A stretch of 64,000 bases of DNA. Origin: Mactromeris polynyma. Taxonomy: Eukaryota; Mollusca; Bivalvia; Venerida; Mactridae. A program made the translations under genes and the position numbers. Below the pieces are notes generated by a model, which did no database searches, was not told the DNA's origin, and worked only from the letters and a program-made list of their open reading frames with translations. Each line of letters opens with the position of its first letter. Position 1 is the stretch's first letter. The DNA lies in assembly GCA_032209605.1 (NCBI GenBank), contig JASFXZ010000057.1, forward strand, positions 1,178,001 to 1,242,000, written 5' to 3'. This document shows positions 20,880 through 32,484 of the stretch, piece after piece.

Positions 20880-23720
20880 CTCAAAAAAATAACAGGTCAA
20901 AGGAAAAGTAGAAGTGATAGGAAAGTTAGAAGTTAGTGGATAGTTAAAAGGAGGAAAGAAATAGAAAAAGTGTGAGCCAGCTATGTGTTCACCTCCTCAA
21001 CTTAAGCCTCTCCGGTTATGGTGGCCACGGCCGGCACAGCCCTAAGAATCATTGGAAGTTACTAGTAGCTGGACCCTGGCTTTAATAGGAAAAAGTTGAC
21101 AGCCCCTGCTTGAAGGATACCAAGTCAGGGGCTTCGGCGACTACAGATGGCAGCTTGTTCCACACAGTGATAGTCCGTGGGAAGAAGGAGAATTTGTAGT
21201 ACGACTTCGATGTAGAGATGAGTCTGTACTTCTTGTTGTGCGAAGATCTTGTTGAGCGGTTGGCGGGAGTGAAGTAGTTATTAGCTGGGTTATCAACCAG
21301 GTTGTTGACAATCTTGTACATCATGGTAAACTGGACTTTGGTCCTACGTGTCTCCAGCGACTCCCAGCCAAGGTGTTCCAGCATAGACAACACACTGCTT
21401 GTATTGTGGAACATGTTCGTCACATACCTTGCTGCTCTTCTCTGGACCATTTCAAGCCTCCTGTTGTGGGTTTTGGTGTATGGGTTCCAGACAGTGGAGC
21501 AAAACTCAATGTGAGGCCGTACCAATGCTGTGTAGGCACGGGCCTTGGTTTCCTCACTAGAGATACGGAGGTTGCGTTTGAGGAATCCTAGGGTTGAGTT
21601 ACCCTTCTTGGTTATCTTGTTGATATGAATGTCCCAGGAGAGATTGTTCGTCATGTGCAGACCAAGGTATTTTGTAACATATTCTGTGTCTAGTATGTGG
21701 CCTTTGAGTCTGTAGTTTCTGGTAATTGGAGATCTCCTCCTGTACACACGCTAGATGCCGCATTTTTCTGGATGGAAGGACATACCCCACGTTTTTCCCA
21801 ATCCGCTAATTTCCTGTTGTAATTTGTCGCAGTCTGATTCTGAGTCGACCTGTCTATAAACCACACAGTCATCTGCACATAGACGCGTGCTGGAGGAAAC
21901 TTGCAGTGGTAAGTCGTTGATAATGCCAGAAATAATATAGGCCCGAGGACACTTCCCTGGGGGACGCCACTGATAACTGGGGCTGGTTCGGACGTGGCAC
22001 AGTCAACAATTACTGTCTGTGATCTGTTTGATAGGAATGATCTGATCCAGGACAGAGTGCTTCCTCGAATACCATAGTGGTCAAGTTTAGCGAGAAGACG
22101 TGCATGGGGGACTCTATCAAGTGCCTTTGAGAAGGCAAGCACTACTAGGTCGAATTGTTTTCCTTTATCCATCGATTGAAGAAGCTCGTCAGTAAGAGTA
22201 AGGAGCTGGGTTTCACAACTGCGTTTCCTTCGAAAACCATGCTGACCATCGGTGAGGATTTCATTGTTGTCAAAGTGCTTCATGATGTTGCTCTCTACAA
22301 TGTGCTCGATGAGCTTACACCATATGCAGGTCAAGGACACTGGTCTGTAATTACTAGCCTTGAAGCGTTCTCCTTTTTTGAATATTGCGGAAACGTTGGC
22401 GGTTTTCCAGATGTCGGGTAGCTCTCCAGAACACAGACATTTATTGAAGATATGGCATAGGTATGGTGCACACTGGCTCGATAGTTCCTTCAGCACTCGA
22501 GCTTGTATCATGTCTGGGCCAGTAGCCTTTTGGGAGTTCAGCTTCTTCAGTAGTGACAAAACCCCTCTGTTGTAACCTCTATGTCGTGCATGTTGGGGTG
22601 TGGTGAGCCGTCTGGTATTGGAATGTCTGTTGTGTCCTCTTGAGTAAAGACTGACCGATATTGCTGATTTAAACAGTTGCTTTATCGATTGGTTCGTTAT
22701 GAAGTTTTCCATTTTCTTTCAGGGGTGCAATGCCACAGCTGTCTTTCCGTAGAGCCTTAACGAAGGACCAAAGCCTTTTTTGTTTTCTTGGAGGTTGGTC
22801 GTTGTCATCAGCATCCCCTTCTATCAAGTTTTCGACATGGTTCCAGTATGTTTGGCGTTCCATCTTTTGAGTTGTGCTTCTAGCTTTTTCATATTTTCTG
22901 CGATCTTCTGATTTCCCTGATGTTTTTTGTTTTGAGTATAGTTTTTTCAATCTTCTATGTTTGGCTCTGATGCTTCTATCTATCCATGGTTTATTGAATT
23001 TATTCCCTGATGTCATTTTTGAAGGGATGTTTTCTTCCATCAGCTTCTTAATATTTTGTTCATAGGTCTTATAGTAGGCTGGATTCGATAAAAAAACGCA
23101 TCATGATCACCGATGCCTGGTAAGACTTCACGTTTATTGATCAGTGTTTTGTTGTTTGTGAAGAAGAGGTCAAGAATGTTGCTCGTATATTCTGTAGTGC
23201 GGGTAGGGCAGTCTACCACTTGCTCCAGGAAGGCATCATTTGCCACGTCAATAAGCTGTTGGTGACCGGGCATTCATTCTTCCAGTCTATGTCAGCGAGA
23301 GGTTGAAGTCGCCTCCTTACCACAAATGCGCGTTACTTGGGATTCGGCTGAGAGTGTTGCTAAGGTTTTCTAGATAATCCGGGTCTATAATAGAGGGGGT
23401 TTATAAAATGCTCCAACATATAGATATTGTGAACCTTTAACTTTTAATCGGCTCCATACCATCTCACAAATGTTAGATGATGACAATTCCACATGCTCCT
23501 CACGTGTAAACTTGGACACAAGGATGAATACTCCACCTCCTTGGGGGCCAGTCTGTCGGTCACAGCGATATGGTGTAAAGTTCGCTGGGAAAACACACTG
23601 CACAAGGGAACTTGGGAGTTCTCGGTCCTGTGTTTGGTTCAGGGTCATATGACTCTGCTAGTAATAGAGAACAGAGGTACAAGAGCACATGTTTGTTTCC
23701 ACATACCGGTCCCTTGACCT
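20880..23720 (-). mobile_element. Non-LTR retrotransposon (CR1/Jockey-type LINE), 5'-truncated
   Basis: Minus-strand remnants of one ORF2 are colinear from an apurinic-type endonuclease C-terminal part (about 23650-23275), through the reverse transcriptase (22712-21780), to the C-terminal region (21747-21082). A non-coding tail without long poly(A) follows, down to about 20880. The right side abuts another DNA element at about 23725. ORF1 and most of the endonuclease are missing, as in typical truncated insertions. The outer limits are approximate because no target duplication was found. Confidence 0.85.
21082..23648 (-). pseudogene. LINE ORF2 (endonuclease-reverse transcriptase) remnant
   Basis: Recognisable blocks in order are GGGVFILVSK, GGDFNLSL and DIDWKNECPVTNSLLTW (endonuclease end), KKLNSQKATGPDMIQARVLK, NYRPVSLTCIWCKLIEHIV, HGFRRKRSCETQLL, VLAFSKALDRVPH, SGVPQGSVLGPILFL, CADDCVVYRQ, GKTWGMSFHPEKC, and a C-terminal region (YLGLHMTNNLSWDIHINKI to SFKQGLSTFSY). 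Lesions include a stop just before GGDFN, frameshifts near 21850-21930 and a TAG at about 21752. The first palm Asp of motif A (usually DFSKAFD) is Ala, and the residue before ADD is Cys instead of Phe/Tyr. The catalytic triad is therefore incomplete and the element is dead. Confidence 0.9.
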
Positions 23721-23724
23721 TTCC

Positions 23725-24779
23725 CATGGGGAGCGGGTCAATTCGTCCTAAAAGTTATGTTCGTCCCGGGTCAATTCGGCCCGGGTCAATTAGGCACGAT
23801 ATTTTATAACATGGTCAATTCGGCCCACGTTTAAATGGGAGAAGTTGTGATGTTTAATTATATTTGTATGAATTTGTATGGCTTTTTTATGAAAATTTTA
23901 CGCTTTCAAATAAATAAAAATATTTATAAATATGCATATGTTGACATATTGTGTATTCTTAACAGTTTGACATGTCAATTAATATTGAAATGTGATGCGC
24001 GTTTTTACTGCAAGTACCACTGATTGAAAATCTATGCATTTCGTCACAAATATTTGGTATAATTGCCATAACTCACGTTAATATGTTTTTAATGCAATGA
24101 ACTATTTGTATTTGTAGTAGTTGTAGATTCACTTTTAATCCGTTGATTATGTTTAAGAATGGATTATTATTGAATATTCCTACTAAACATGGTTGGCATG
24201 GTAATTCCCGTTTTTCCCGTACTTAATACTCTTTAATTTGTGGGAAATACTGGAAAATACTCCACATTTCAGCAAAATGTAGTCTATTATGACCAAAATG
24301 TAGAACCATCAGCGTCTATTATATCATAAAAAATCCACACAGGATCTTTATGCTTCATGTTTTACTGTCAGTGATCAGAAATTTCACCAAAGATAGATTT
24401 ATTTCAACATCAAACGTACAACTTACATGACAATATGAAATTAAGACATATATTAGTAACAACAATATGTATAAATCAATAAAACCATATCAATCAACTT
24501 TATATGTTAAGGATAACACAAAATTATACGATACAATGTACGATATATTATATGAATAAGAAATATTTGCAACCGTAAGATATCAAAGGCGATCACCAAA
24601 GTAATGGTAAGCATAATTCCGATAAAAATGTCGATTTTAAGCCGAAAAATCACTGACGAGTGGTAAAAAACATAAATGAATCTTGATTCATCAATTTATC
24701 ACAAACAATAATACTTAACAATCGCAATAAAACATGTTCCAAATATGTTTAAAAAGTGTGCCGAATTGACCCAACACTG
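23725..24779. mobile_element. TIR element with GGGTCAATTCGGCC repeats
   Basis: The left end carries at least four direct copies of gggtcaattcg.cc (about 23735-23830). The right end (24760-24779) carries the inverted copy gccgaattgaccc. Read inward, the right end is CAGTGTTGGGTCAATTCGGC. The layout is the same as in the element at 20063-20672, although the core differs. No matching target duplication was found, so the limits are tentative. The interior is AT-rich and non-coding. Confidence 0.5.
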
Positions 24780-25209
24780 ATAATGATTAGTCCTACCTTC
24801 CTTATTAGTAATTACCTCTCATCCCTGACAATACACACCCAGATTTGACGGCCTCAATTGCATAAAATCAAATCACTTGTATTGTATTTGACTTTCACTG
24901 TATTCTTTTCGGGTCAAACGAATCCTTTTCGATAAAAAGTCTCGTTTTCGTATTTTGACCTACCCATCTATTTACATCCGGGCAATTTGACAAAAAGTCG
25001 GCCATGTTTGATGTTTGGAAACACTCGTAGTCTTTAGGGGGGTATTTTAACGAAATTTTACCCGAAACATTCGTGTGCATCAGTTATTTTACACATAAAT
25101 ACGGAGAAAATTAAAATAATTAACACATGGATGCGGCGCTAAGGCCATATCTACTTGAAAATCGTTGAAAATGTGTTCCACTTTCGTGTTAATTGGACGC
25201 TTTACAAAC
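24780..25209 (+). promoter_or_regulatory. Upstream region and probable 5'UTR of ACVR2
   Basis: This sequence immediately precedes the receptor start codon. It is less AT-rich than its surroundings near 25130-25200. No TATA box was convincingly placed. The minus-strand open frame 24895-25080 overlaps it and is treated as chance. Confidence 0.35.
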
Positions 25210-28200
25210 ATGTTGCTTGGTTTCTTGAAGCCATTGTCTTGCCCGCTGATCCTCGTCCTTGTTATTCTACATGGTAAGTATACACAAACGATTGTATGAG
25301 TTAACATTAAAGCTTAATTCACCACGCTTTTATTCACTGTAAGTCCTCAGTGCCCTGGATGTGTGTTCATAACTGGCGTTATTTCAACGTCGAACTCTAC
25401 AGAAGGACTTCGTCTTCGTGATCAACACCGAGTAATCTGATGTTGATGGTACAATATAGAATGCATACAAATATTATTTTTTATTATGTCATTGAATGGA
25501 CTTACTGTTATAACACATTATTCTGTCGAAAGTGTGCATCATTGTTTTATTGGAAAGCCATTGGACAGTTGTGATATATTTCACAGCTACCCACTACAAG
25601 CTAGTCCAAACTATTAGACATACATGTACATACCCATTCGATGATTGATTATTTTACTTTCTCTATGCATGTAGCATCTAATTTCTAAACAGGCCCTAGT
25701 CAACAATTATGCAGCTTAAATTTCATGATTTTGGAATCCGCAAATTAAATTATAATCAATCCGATCAATTATATCTAACTTCCTGACATACATAGGATTG
25801 AGAAACAGTAAAACTTACTGTAGGATGTCATTTAGTACTGATAACTTATTAAAAAATACCTTTAAACACTTAGTATTCGATGAACGGTTTATCATGTAAT
25901 CTTACTGACACATTGTCCACAAAATGGTTTTATGCTCATGTCATTTGTCGCGTTCAAACAAATTCTGGGTTTTCCACTTGTCTGCATAACATGTTTGATG
26001 TGGTGTGAGCAATAAAATCTTGTCGCAGACTTCAAACTTCTCAAAGTCACCAGGTTTTGGCTGCCTTGTTTTATGAGAAGGTTGTTATAAATAAATAGGA
26101 GTGAGTGTTGTGCAAAAACTACTACTTGTCATCTAAAAATGATAAAAACTCGGCAAAGTCTCGTTTTTAGGAAACTTGTTTAATGAATTTAATAAAAAAT
26201 ATACTCCTGTAAGATCCTATATTCAGAGTTTGTAGCAAGCAACTTTAAGCAAAATGCAGTAAAATGCAATATATAATAAATGATACATTCATTTTATATC
26301 GTGGTACAAATTAGTACAATACGGTTTGGATGCATATTGCAATATGTCGCCCTTATTAGATACATCTTACTGGTAATTACTGATCCTTTGTAATTGTATT
26401 ACTGCTGATCTATGCATCATATTGACAAGACCCACTTTGGTTTGTTAACTGCTAGTGAACTTACTGTTCTAGGACATGTATGAACAGAAGTATAAATGTT
26501 TTAATTTCTTACCCTGTCTGCTTCATGTACTTTCAGGAGATCTTTCTACAGTCGGGGCCAGTGGATCTCCTCAAGAAGATTCTGTTGGTGTAATCATATG
26601 TGAACATCTAAACCAGAATGATCCAGACTGTAGAGATGGTGGCCCAGGCTGTTTTAAACCGTGTGAAGGGTCTCCAAAACCTCACTGCTTTGCCTCATGG
26701 AAAAATGGTTGGTTGTATTTCAGTGTTTTCATTTGCTGCATTTTCTCACACTTTCTGAAAGTTTTAAAAGTGTGTAAGGACATTCGGTCTGACAAGATCT
26801 GAAAATCTGTCCAACCCAAAAACTATATCACCTATTATTATGATGCGTTTCTGTAATTTGTTTTCATTCTGCTGGTTTTATAAATTTCTGTGGACGACAA
26901 GCGAGGGCCTGTTGACATGTACAAAGGTGCTAACACTGCGCTTAATGACATTTTACTCATCGCTGATAGTTAAACCGACTGTTTTCTGGTGCTTGATAAA
27001 ATAATTGTCATTATTTTATTGCCAAATTGTAAAAAAATCACTACTTTGATAAAATTATCACAAATGGCAACTGTGTTGAAAGACAGCTTGAGTCCTGTTT
27101 GTGATAATTTATGGACACTATGATAATGCTATGTAGACCACATAAAAAAACGGGCTGTGCGTAAAATGCATGTATACCAATTGGCTTATTGGAAGTTTTA
27201 AGCCAATGAAATGACGTGTTATAAATGGCATTTAGGCACAACTACTCTTGACAGCTTAAGATAAAGATACACAGTTGCGTATCTTGCTAAAAATTGCTGG
27301 ACTATCGGGCCAATTAGATTTGAACAGTTGTCCCTCTTAGTCTTAGTCAAAGTATGCTGGTAATGTCTGTTGGACAGATGATTTTTTGGAAAGTCTGTTT
27401 TATGTGAAATAACTTTTATGCAATTTCAAATTTATTGTAAAATCAAGTGATCTGCTGCTTTTCAGTCATTGAAAAAAATATCTCAAACAAAATGGTATGT
27501 GTTGTAGTTTTTTTAATGCATTGTTAATCCTGGATTCTTTTAATGCATTGTTACTATGGGAATCTTGAATTCTCAGGCTTAAGATATGAACTTTTAATTA
27601 CAGCATTTGATATTAAATATGCTATGCATGAGGTGATAATTTTTAACAATATATCGAGTTATTGACCTTTAAACTTACATTGTTTTCACAGGCTCAGATG
27701 GTCGGATAGAGTATGTTGTTAAAGGATGCTGGTCAGTTCCTGATAACTGCATGAATGATACACAGTGTGTGCAGTCTCCGTCAATCAAGAGCCTCAACTT
27801 CTGTTGTTGTTCTGAAGAGAAGTGCAACACCAATGTGAAAAATGTGTACTATCCTCCGACTTCTCCACCTCCCATCACTGGTTTGTTATCAACTTTAAGA
27901 CTTAAATCCTTATAAAGTTCATACTGTGTATTTGTATTTGGCTTCAGTGCTAAGAATTTGAGCATTGATTTAACAGTGTTTCCTATTATTCATGAATATA
28001 AGTAAAATGTTTGCCAACTTATATTATTTGTTTATTGGTATAACATGGTTAGACTTAAAGTTGTTTTGTTTTCAAAGTGACCGCATTAAAAAAGTGGTGT
28101 ATCTCTGTTTTGAAAATGACTGCATTGTAAAATTGTAAATATAGACTAAAGCAACTCGGTAGTATTATTGTTTCTCATTAGACCGAACTGTTTTGAGTTT

Positions 28201-31200
28201 GTGATAAAACAGGTTTTTAATACACACGTATAATTCCGATTGTAACTTTCAGAGCCAGACATAATGTCAAAAATACCAAATGGACAGTTGACAAGAACAT
28301 TAGTTTATTCAATTGTTCCTCTTGTTGGACTGGCTGCAGTAATTGTGGTTATATTTTGGATGTGGAAACGATTTAGGCAGCAAGGTTACGAGTACCAGGA
28401 GCGACTACCAACTGTGGATCCAGTCCATAACATGCCCCCATCACCTCAACAGCCACGACCACTCAAATTGGTGGAATTACGAGCTAAAGGAAGATTTGGG
28501 TCAGTCTGGAAGGCCCAGCTGCACGAAGAATTAGTTGCTGTCAAGATATTTCCCCTTCAGGACAAACAGTCATGGATGACGGAACAAGATATTTATAGAT
28601 TACCTCATATGCAAAATCAAGACAATATTTTGCACTTCATCGGTACTGAAAGACGAGGAGACAACTTAAATCTTGAGTTGTGGTTAATCACAGAATATCA
28701 GGCAAATGGTTCCTTGTTTGAGTATTTGAAAGGAAATACGGTCACATGGAGTGAGATGTGTAAAATAGCTGAGACAATGTCTCGAGGGTTATCCTTCTTG
28801 CATGATGAGATCCCTGTCGGACGAGGTCTAGAAGGCAAACCAGCTGTTGCACATAGAGACTTTAAGAGCAAAAATGTTCTTGTTAAGCCAGACCTCTCAG
28901 CTGTTATTGCTGACTTTGGTCTTGCCCTCAAGTTTGAGCCAGGAAAGAATCCAGGGGAAACACATGGCTTGGTAAGTAGTCTTTCGCTTCGTCTTTTTTT
29001 ATAACTTTTGTAGAGATGAATATGCACTTTTCTAGTTCTATGCCACAGCAGATTGTAACAAGGTTATCTCCCCTTCCATACCCTTCATACATGGGTGAAA
29101 GTTATCTGGCATGTGCTGTAATTTTCAGCTTTAAGAATTGCCAAGGGGTCATTTTTCCAAATTGTGTAAATCCGTTGAGATTTCTGGGGATGGTAGTCCT
29201 CCCCCAACATTCTGTCGATCATTCTCCCTCCTGATTGGCCATGACTTCGCTTAAAATAAAGCGAAATTCACTTTGCCCTGAATATTGAACAGCGCCGCTA
29301 AATGGCACTTTGACAGTTGCATAAATCCGCAAACTGAGATTTACTTCTACCAACTGTTGCTGTAGTAGCTGCGATATGACAGCCAATCAACCCTGCCTCT
29401 GGGTGTATCTAAATCCAATAATGACAAGCAGTGGGAGAAATAAAGGGATGTGTAAACAATTGGGCGCCAAGAGATATTTTCAGATAAAAATTTAAAAATG
29501 ATAGTAGTAACTTTATTGACAACTTGCTGTCATAATGATGGCGTTCAAATGGTCCAATGCCCTATATTGTTGGTGTGTTGAGTGTAGTTCTATTGCTTGT
29601 TAGTACAAACTGTGAAATGTTTGACATGTGATACCAACACACCCACAATTAACGTTGTTGATAATATTGCAACACATTTTAAATCAAGTTTAATTACCTT
29701 AATCTACTCTTGTTGCCCTCACAACCAAAGAAATTGGATAAACCTGAGCCATTTTATCTTGGGAAGGAAACAAATTTACAGAAATGCAATTTAATGAATA
29801 TACAAATGATAAAAGGGGAGATACCCTAGTAAAAATCTTGTGAGTTTTATGCTAAATTTGTGGCATTTTTTTAAGGCTAGTTTGGTTTCAAAATTTCTTG
29901 TCTTTTCGTTGAATTGATCATTAGTGTTTCCGTATTAATCAACTGTTTGAAATACGTATAGAGTGGCAAAATCCTAATTTTATCTATCATGGTAGAGAAA
30001 TCTTAGTGACTTCCTTTCTATGTAAGTGAATAATTTCATATATATTGATATTATTTTCAGGTTGGAACTAGGAGGTACATGGCCCCTGAAGTTCTTGAGG
30101 GTGCTATAAGTTTCAACAGAGATGCATTTTTGCGTATTGATATGTATGCATGTGGTTTAGTAATCTGGGAACTCATGTCCAGATGTAGTGCGGTTGATGG
30201 TATGTTTTGACTATTAATTCTATCAAAATGTTACTCAATTATATATATACTACTCAAAGTTTGCTAAGCACCAAATATTTCACTCAGCATTGTAAAAATT
30301 TATGTGAATTATTTTTGATATTGCTATTGATTATTATTCAGAGATGTATTGAGATGGTCCCCATTTTTGACCTTAGCTTTTATGACAGACAAACTTTGCG
30401 TAACAGTCATGGATATCATGTAACCCTCGATTTTCATGGTGGTTTGGTACACTGCATACATGTACATGACTTGTGTAGGGTATTTATTCTTCACTTTAAC
30501 ACCAAACCTTTGGTTTGATGAATGAATATGGCGAATGCTAGAAGCGTTGCCAAGCTGTAATTAACAGCAACGGGTCACACACTTGATATTAATCCCATAC
30601 CAGTTTGCTCCGTCAGCTTTTAGGAAAAATTATAAAATATGCTATTTTATCAAAAATCTCTATTTTCTATGGTTGTCCTACTCAAAAGCTTAAAACGTAA
30701 AACACAAACATCATAAAAGAGAATATAAAAGTACAAACAATTTTCATAACAATATTGCAACTATAACATACAACATGTACTTGGATATTCTTGGTGCTTA
30801 GCCAATTTTGAGCAGTATATAAATGTCAGGCCTTGATAGAACTAAGTTACATTACATTAAAAGAAATTATTTTTCACCACATTATGTTTATGTTTTAAAA
30901 ATGTGATCAGTTTGTATTTAAAATCAATGATCAGGTATGATTCAACATTCTGTTTTGGTTACTGTTAAATTTCATTAATGTTAGACTTGCGATTATGAGG
31001 ATTATATGTGTTTTACAAACCATCAAAGGATAAATTGCTAGCCTATTAATAAACCTGTTAGCATTTATAATGCTGAACAAATTGACATAGCTAATGCTAC
31101 TCTGTCATTTTTTGTACAGTATTAGTTGAATCTGATTTGAAAATATGCTGTGTTTTGAATGCCTGGACATTTTACATTAGGTCATTTTAATTAAAGACAT

Positions 31201-32484
31201 TCTCCAAAGCAAGTATCTTGTTCTAGATAATATCTGACCATTATTCCCATTTGTTTAACTTTCAGGGCCAGTAGCAGATTATCAGCTTCCTTTCGAGGAA
31301 GAAATAGGCCAGCACCCTACTTTAGAAGACATGCAAGAATTAGTTGTCATCAATAAAGTAAGGCCTTCAATCAAGGATAATTGGTTACGGCATGCGGTAT
31401 GTAGTTTGTTTTTTATCCAATTTTATTCAAGAGTACATTTGCTATGAAACTGATAAATAGTTATTTGGTTGTCTGTGTGTCTGAATTTCTAAAACTTAAC
31501 AGTTTTGTTGTATGATGCTAGATTCTGTTTTACCTGACTGAATTTTATTTCTTATTTCTGCTTAAATTACAGAGATCTTATTGAAGTATGTCTACTACCA
31601 GACTAAATATGTATTTTGTTATTAAGTTTTAGCACAGTTATGGGTTAGGTGCTCTATGGGGGATACTTTTATCACCCTGTGTATGTAGTTGAGCTTCTGT
31701 CATCAACAGTTGGCTTGTTAACACTCTGTTGGTCGCAGACCAGGCCAGAATTATTGCCTAAATCAAATGAGACCGATACTTTCTTGTGTCAGGTAAAAAT
31801 TAGGACAAACCGTAGAAAGATTTGGTTGATACTTGAGTCCTCATTTTCTGTCTTATCTACATACAACAAGGTAATAGTGATAGTCTTAATGAAATGTTTT
31901 GTTCAGTTTGATACTGGGTCTTAATGAAATGTTATGTTCAGTTTGAAACTGGGTCGTCTGAGACATTGTGTATAATCTAGAGACATTTTCCACGTGATTT
32001 ACATGAAACATGGTCAGAATGAATGTTTCATTATAATCTAAGACAAGATTAAGGCTGGATCATCTAGGGTAAAAAACTGGGTCCTGTCTGACTGGTTTTG
32101 TGAAGTATGAAATAAATTCCTCTGTGTCGAAGACTGGCAGTCTTTGATGAACTAGGAACTTCAGGAATTGTTAGATGATGAGATACATAATGTAAAGTAC
32201 AGAGCTTAGCTTCTCATCAATGATATTGTATGTATTTATATCGTGTATAATGATTTCAGGGTCTTGATGCTTTAGCATCTACAGTGGAAGAATGTTGGGA
32301 TCATGATGCTGAAGCTCGTCTGTCAGCAAACTGTGTGCTTGAACGGGTTTCTCAACTTAGTAGGACTCTGAATACCTCAAACCTATCTACGAGTAACAGC
32401 GTTGTGGGTTCACAACAACCTCTGATTATTAATACAAACCAGGGATTACCTCCGGTATCGCCGGTAGTTGTGCAGACTCTGTAA
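25210..32484 (+). CDS. ACVR2: Activin receptor type II (TGF-beta family Ser/Thr kinase receptor)
   Basis: Seven exons: 25210-25273, 26537-26707, 27692-27880, 28253-28971, 30061-30199, 31266-31396, 32260-32484. Total 1638 nt, 545 aa; phases agree at every GT..AG junction. The signal peptide ([20 protein letters not shown]) is followed by a cysteine-rich activin-binding ectodomain ending [10 protein letters not shown] (exons 2-3). A transmembrane helix lies at about 157-179. The kinase (about 212-520) has [10 protein letters not shown], catalytic Lys239 (VAVK), HRDFKSKN (Asp344) and DFG (Asp362). [15 protein letters not shown] and [14 protein letters not shown] are hallmarks of the ACVR2A/B (Drosophila punt) class rather than BMPR2. 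Type II receptors bind activin/BMP ligands and phosphorylate type I receptors, which act on Smads. The length is close to vertebrate ACVR2 (about 513 aa), with a slightly longer Ser/Thr/Gln-rich tail. HRDF replaces the usual HRDI. Confidence 0.96.
30250..30815. mobile_element. Tc1/mariner-like non-autonomous element in ACVR2 intron 5
   Basis: The left end CTACTCAAAGTTTGCTAAGC and the inverted right end CTGCTCAAAATTGGCTAAGC match over about 30 bp. TA flanks both sides (30248-30249 and 30816-30817). The 566-bp interior has no recognisable transposase. Its TIR differs from that of the element at 15944-17389, so this is a separate family. Confidence 0.75.
31915..32165. repeat. Dispersed repeat fragment in ACVR2 intron 6
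   Basis: This stretch includes 'cagtttgaaactgggtc', 'catgaaacatggtcagaatg' and 'gggtaaaaaactgggtcc'. It resembles the stretch at 55375-55740 in the MCM6 gene in order of motifs. A short exact duplication (tcttaatgaaatgtt.tgttcagtttga.actgggtc) lies at 31883-31953. The repeat class is not known. Confidence 0.45.

Noticed and set aside
21302..23717. Plus-strand open frames over the LINE
   Set aside because: Antisense shadows of the minus-strand reverse transcriptase.
24895..25080. Minus-strand frame upstream of ACVR2
   Set aside because: Overlaps the presumed ACVR2 5' region; no recognisable domain or splice support.
25210..32484. BMPR2 orthologue instead of ACVR2
   Set aside because: The FCCCS ectodomain motif is shared with BMPR2, but the kinase blocks ([37 protein letters not shown]) and the short tail match the ACVR2/punt class.
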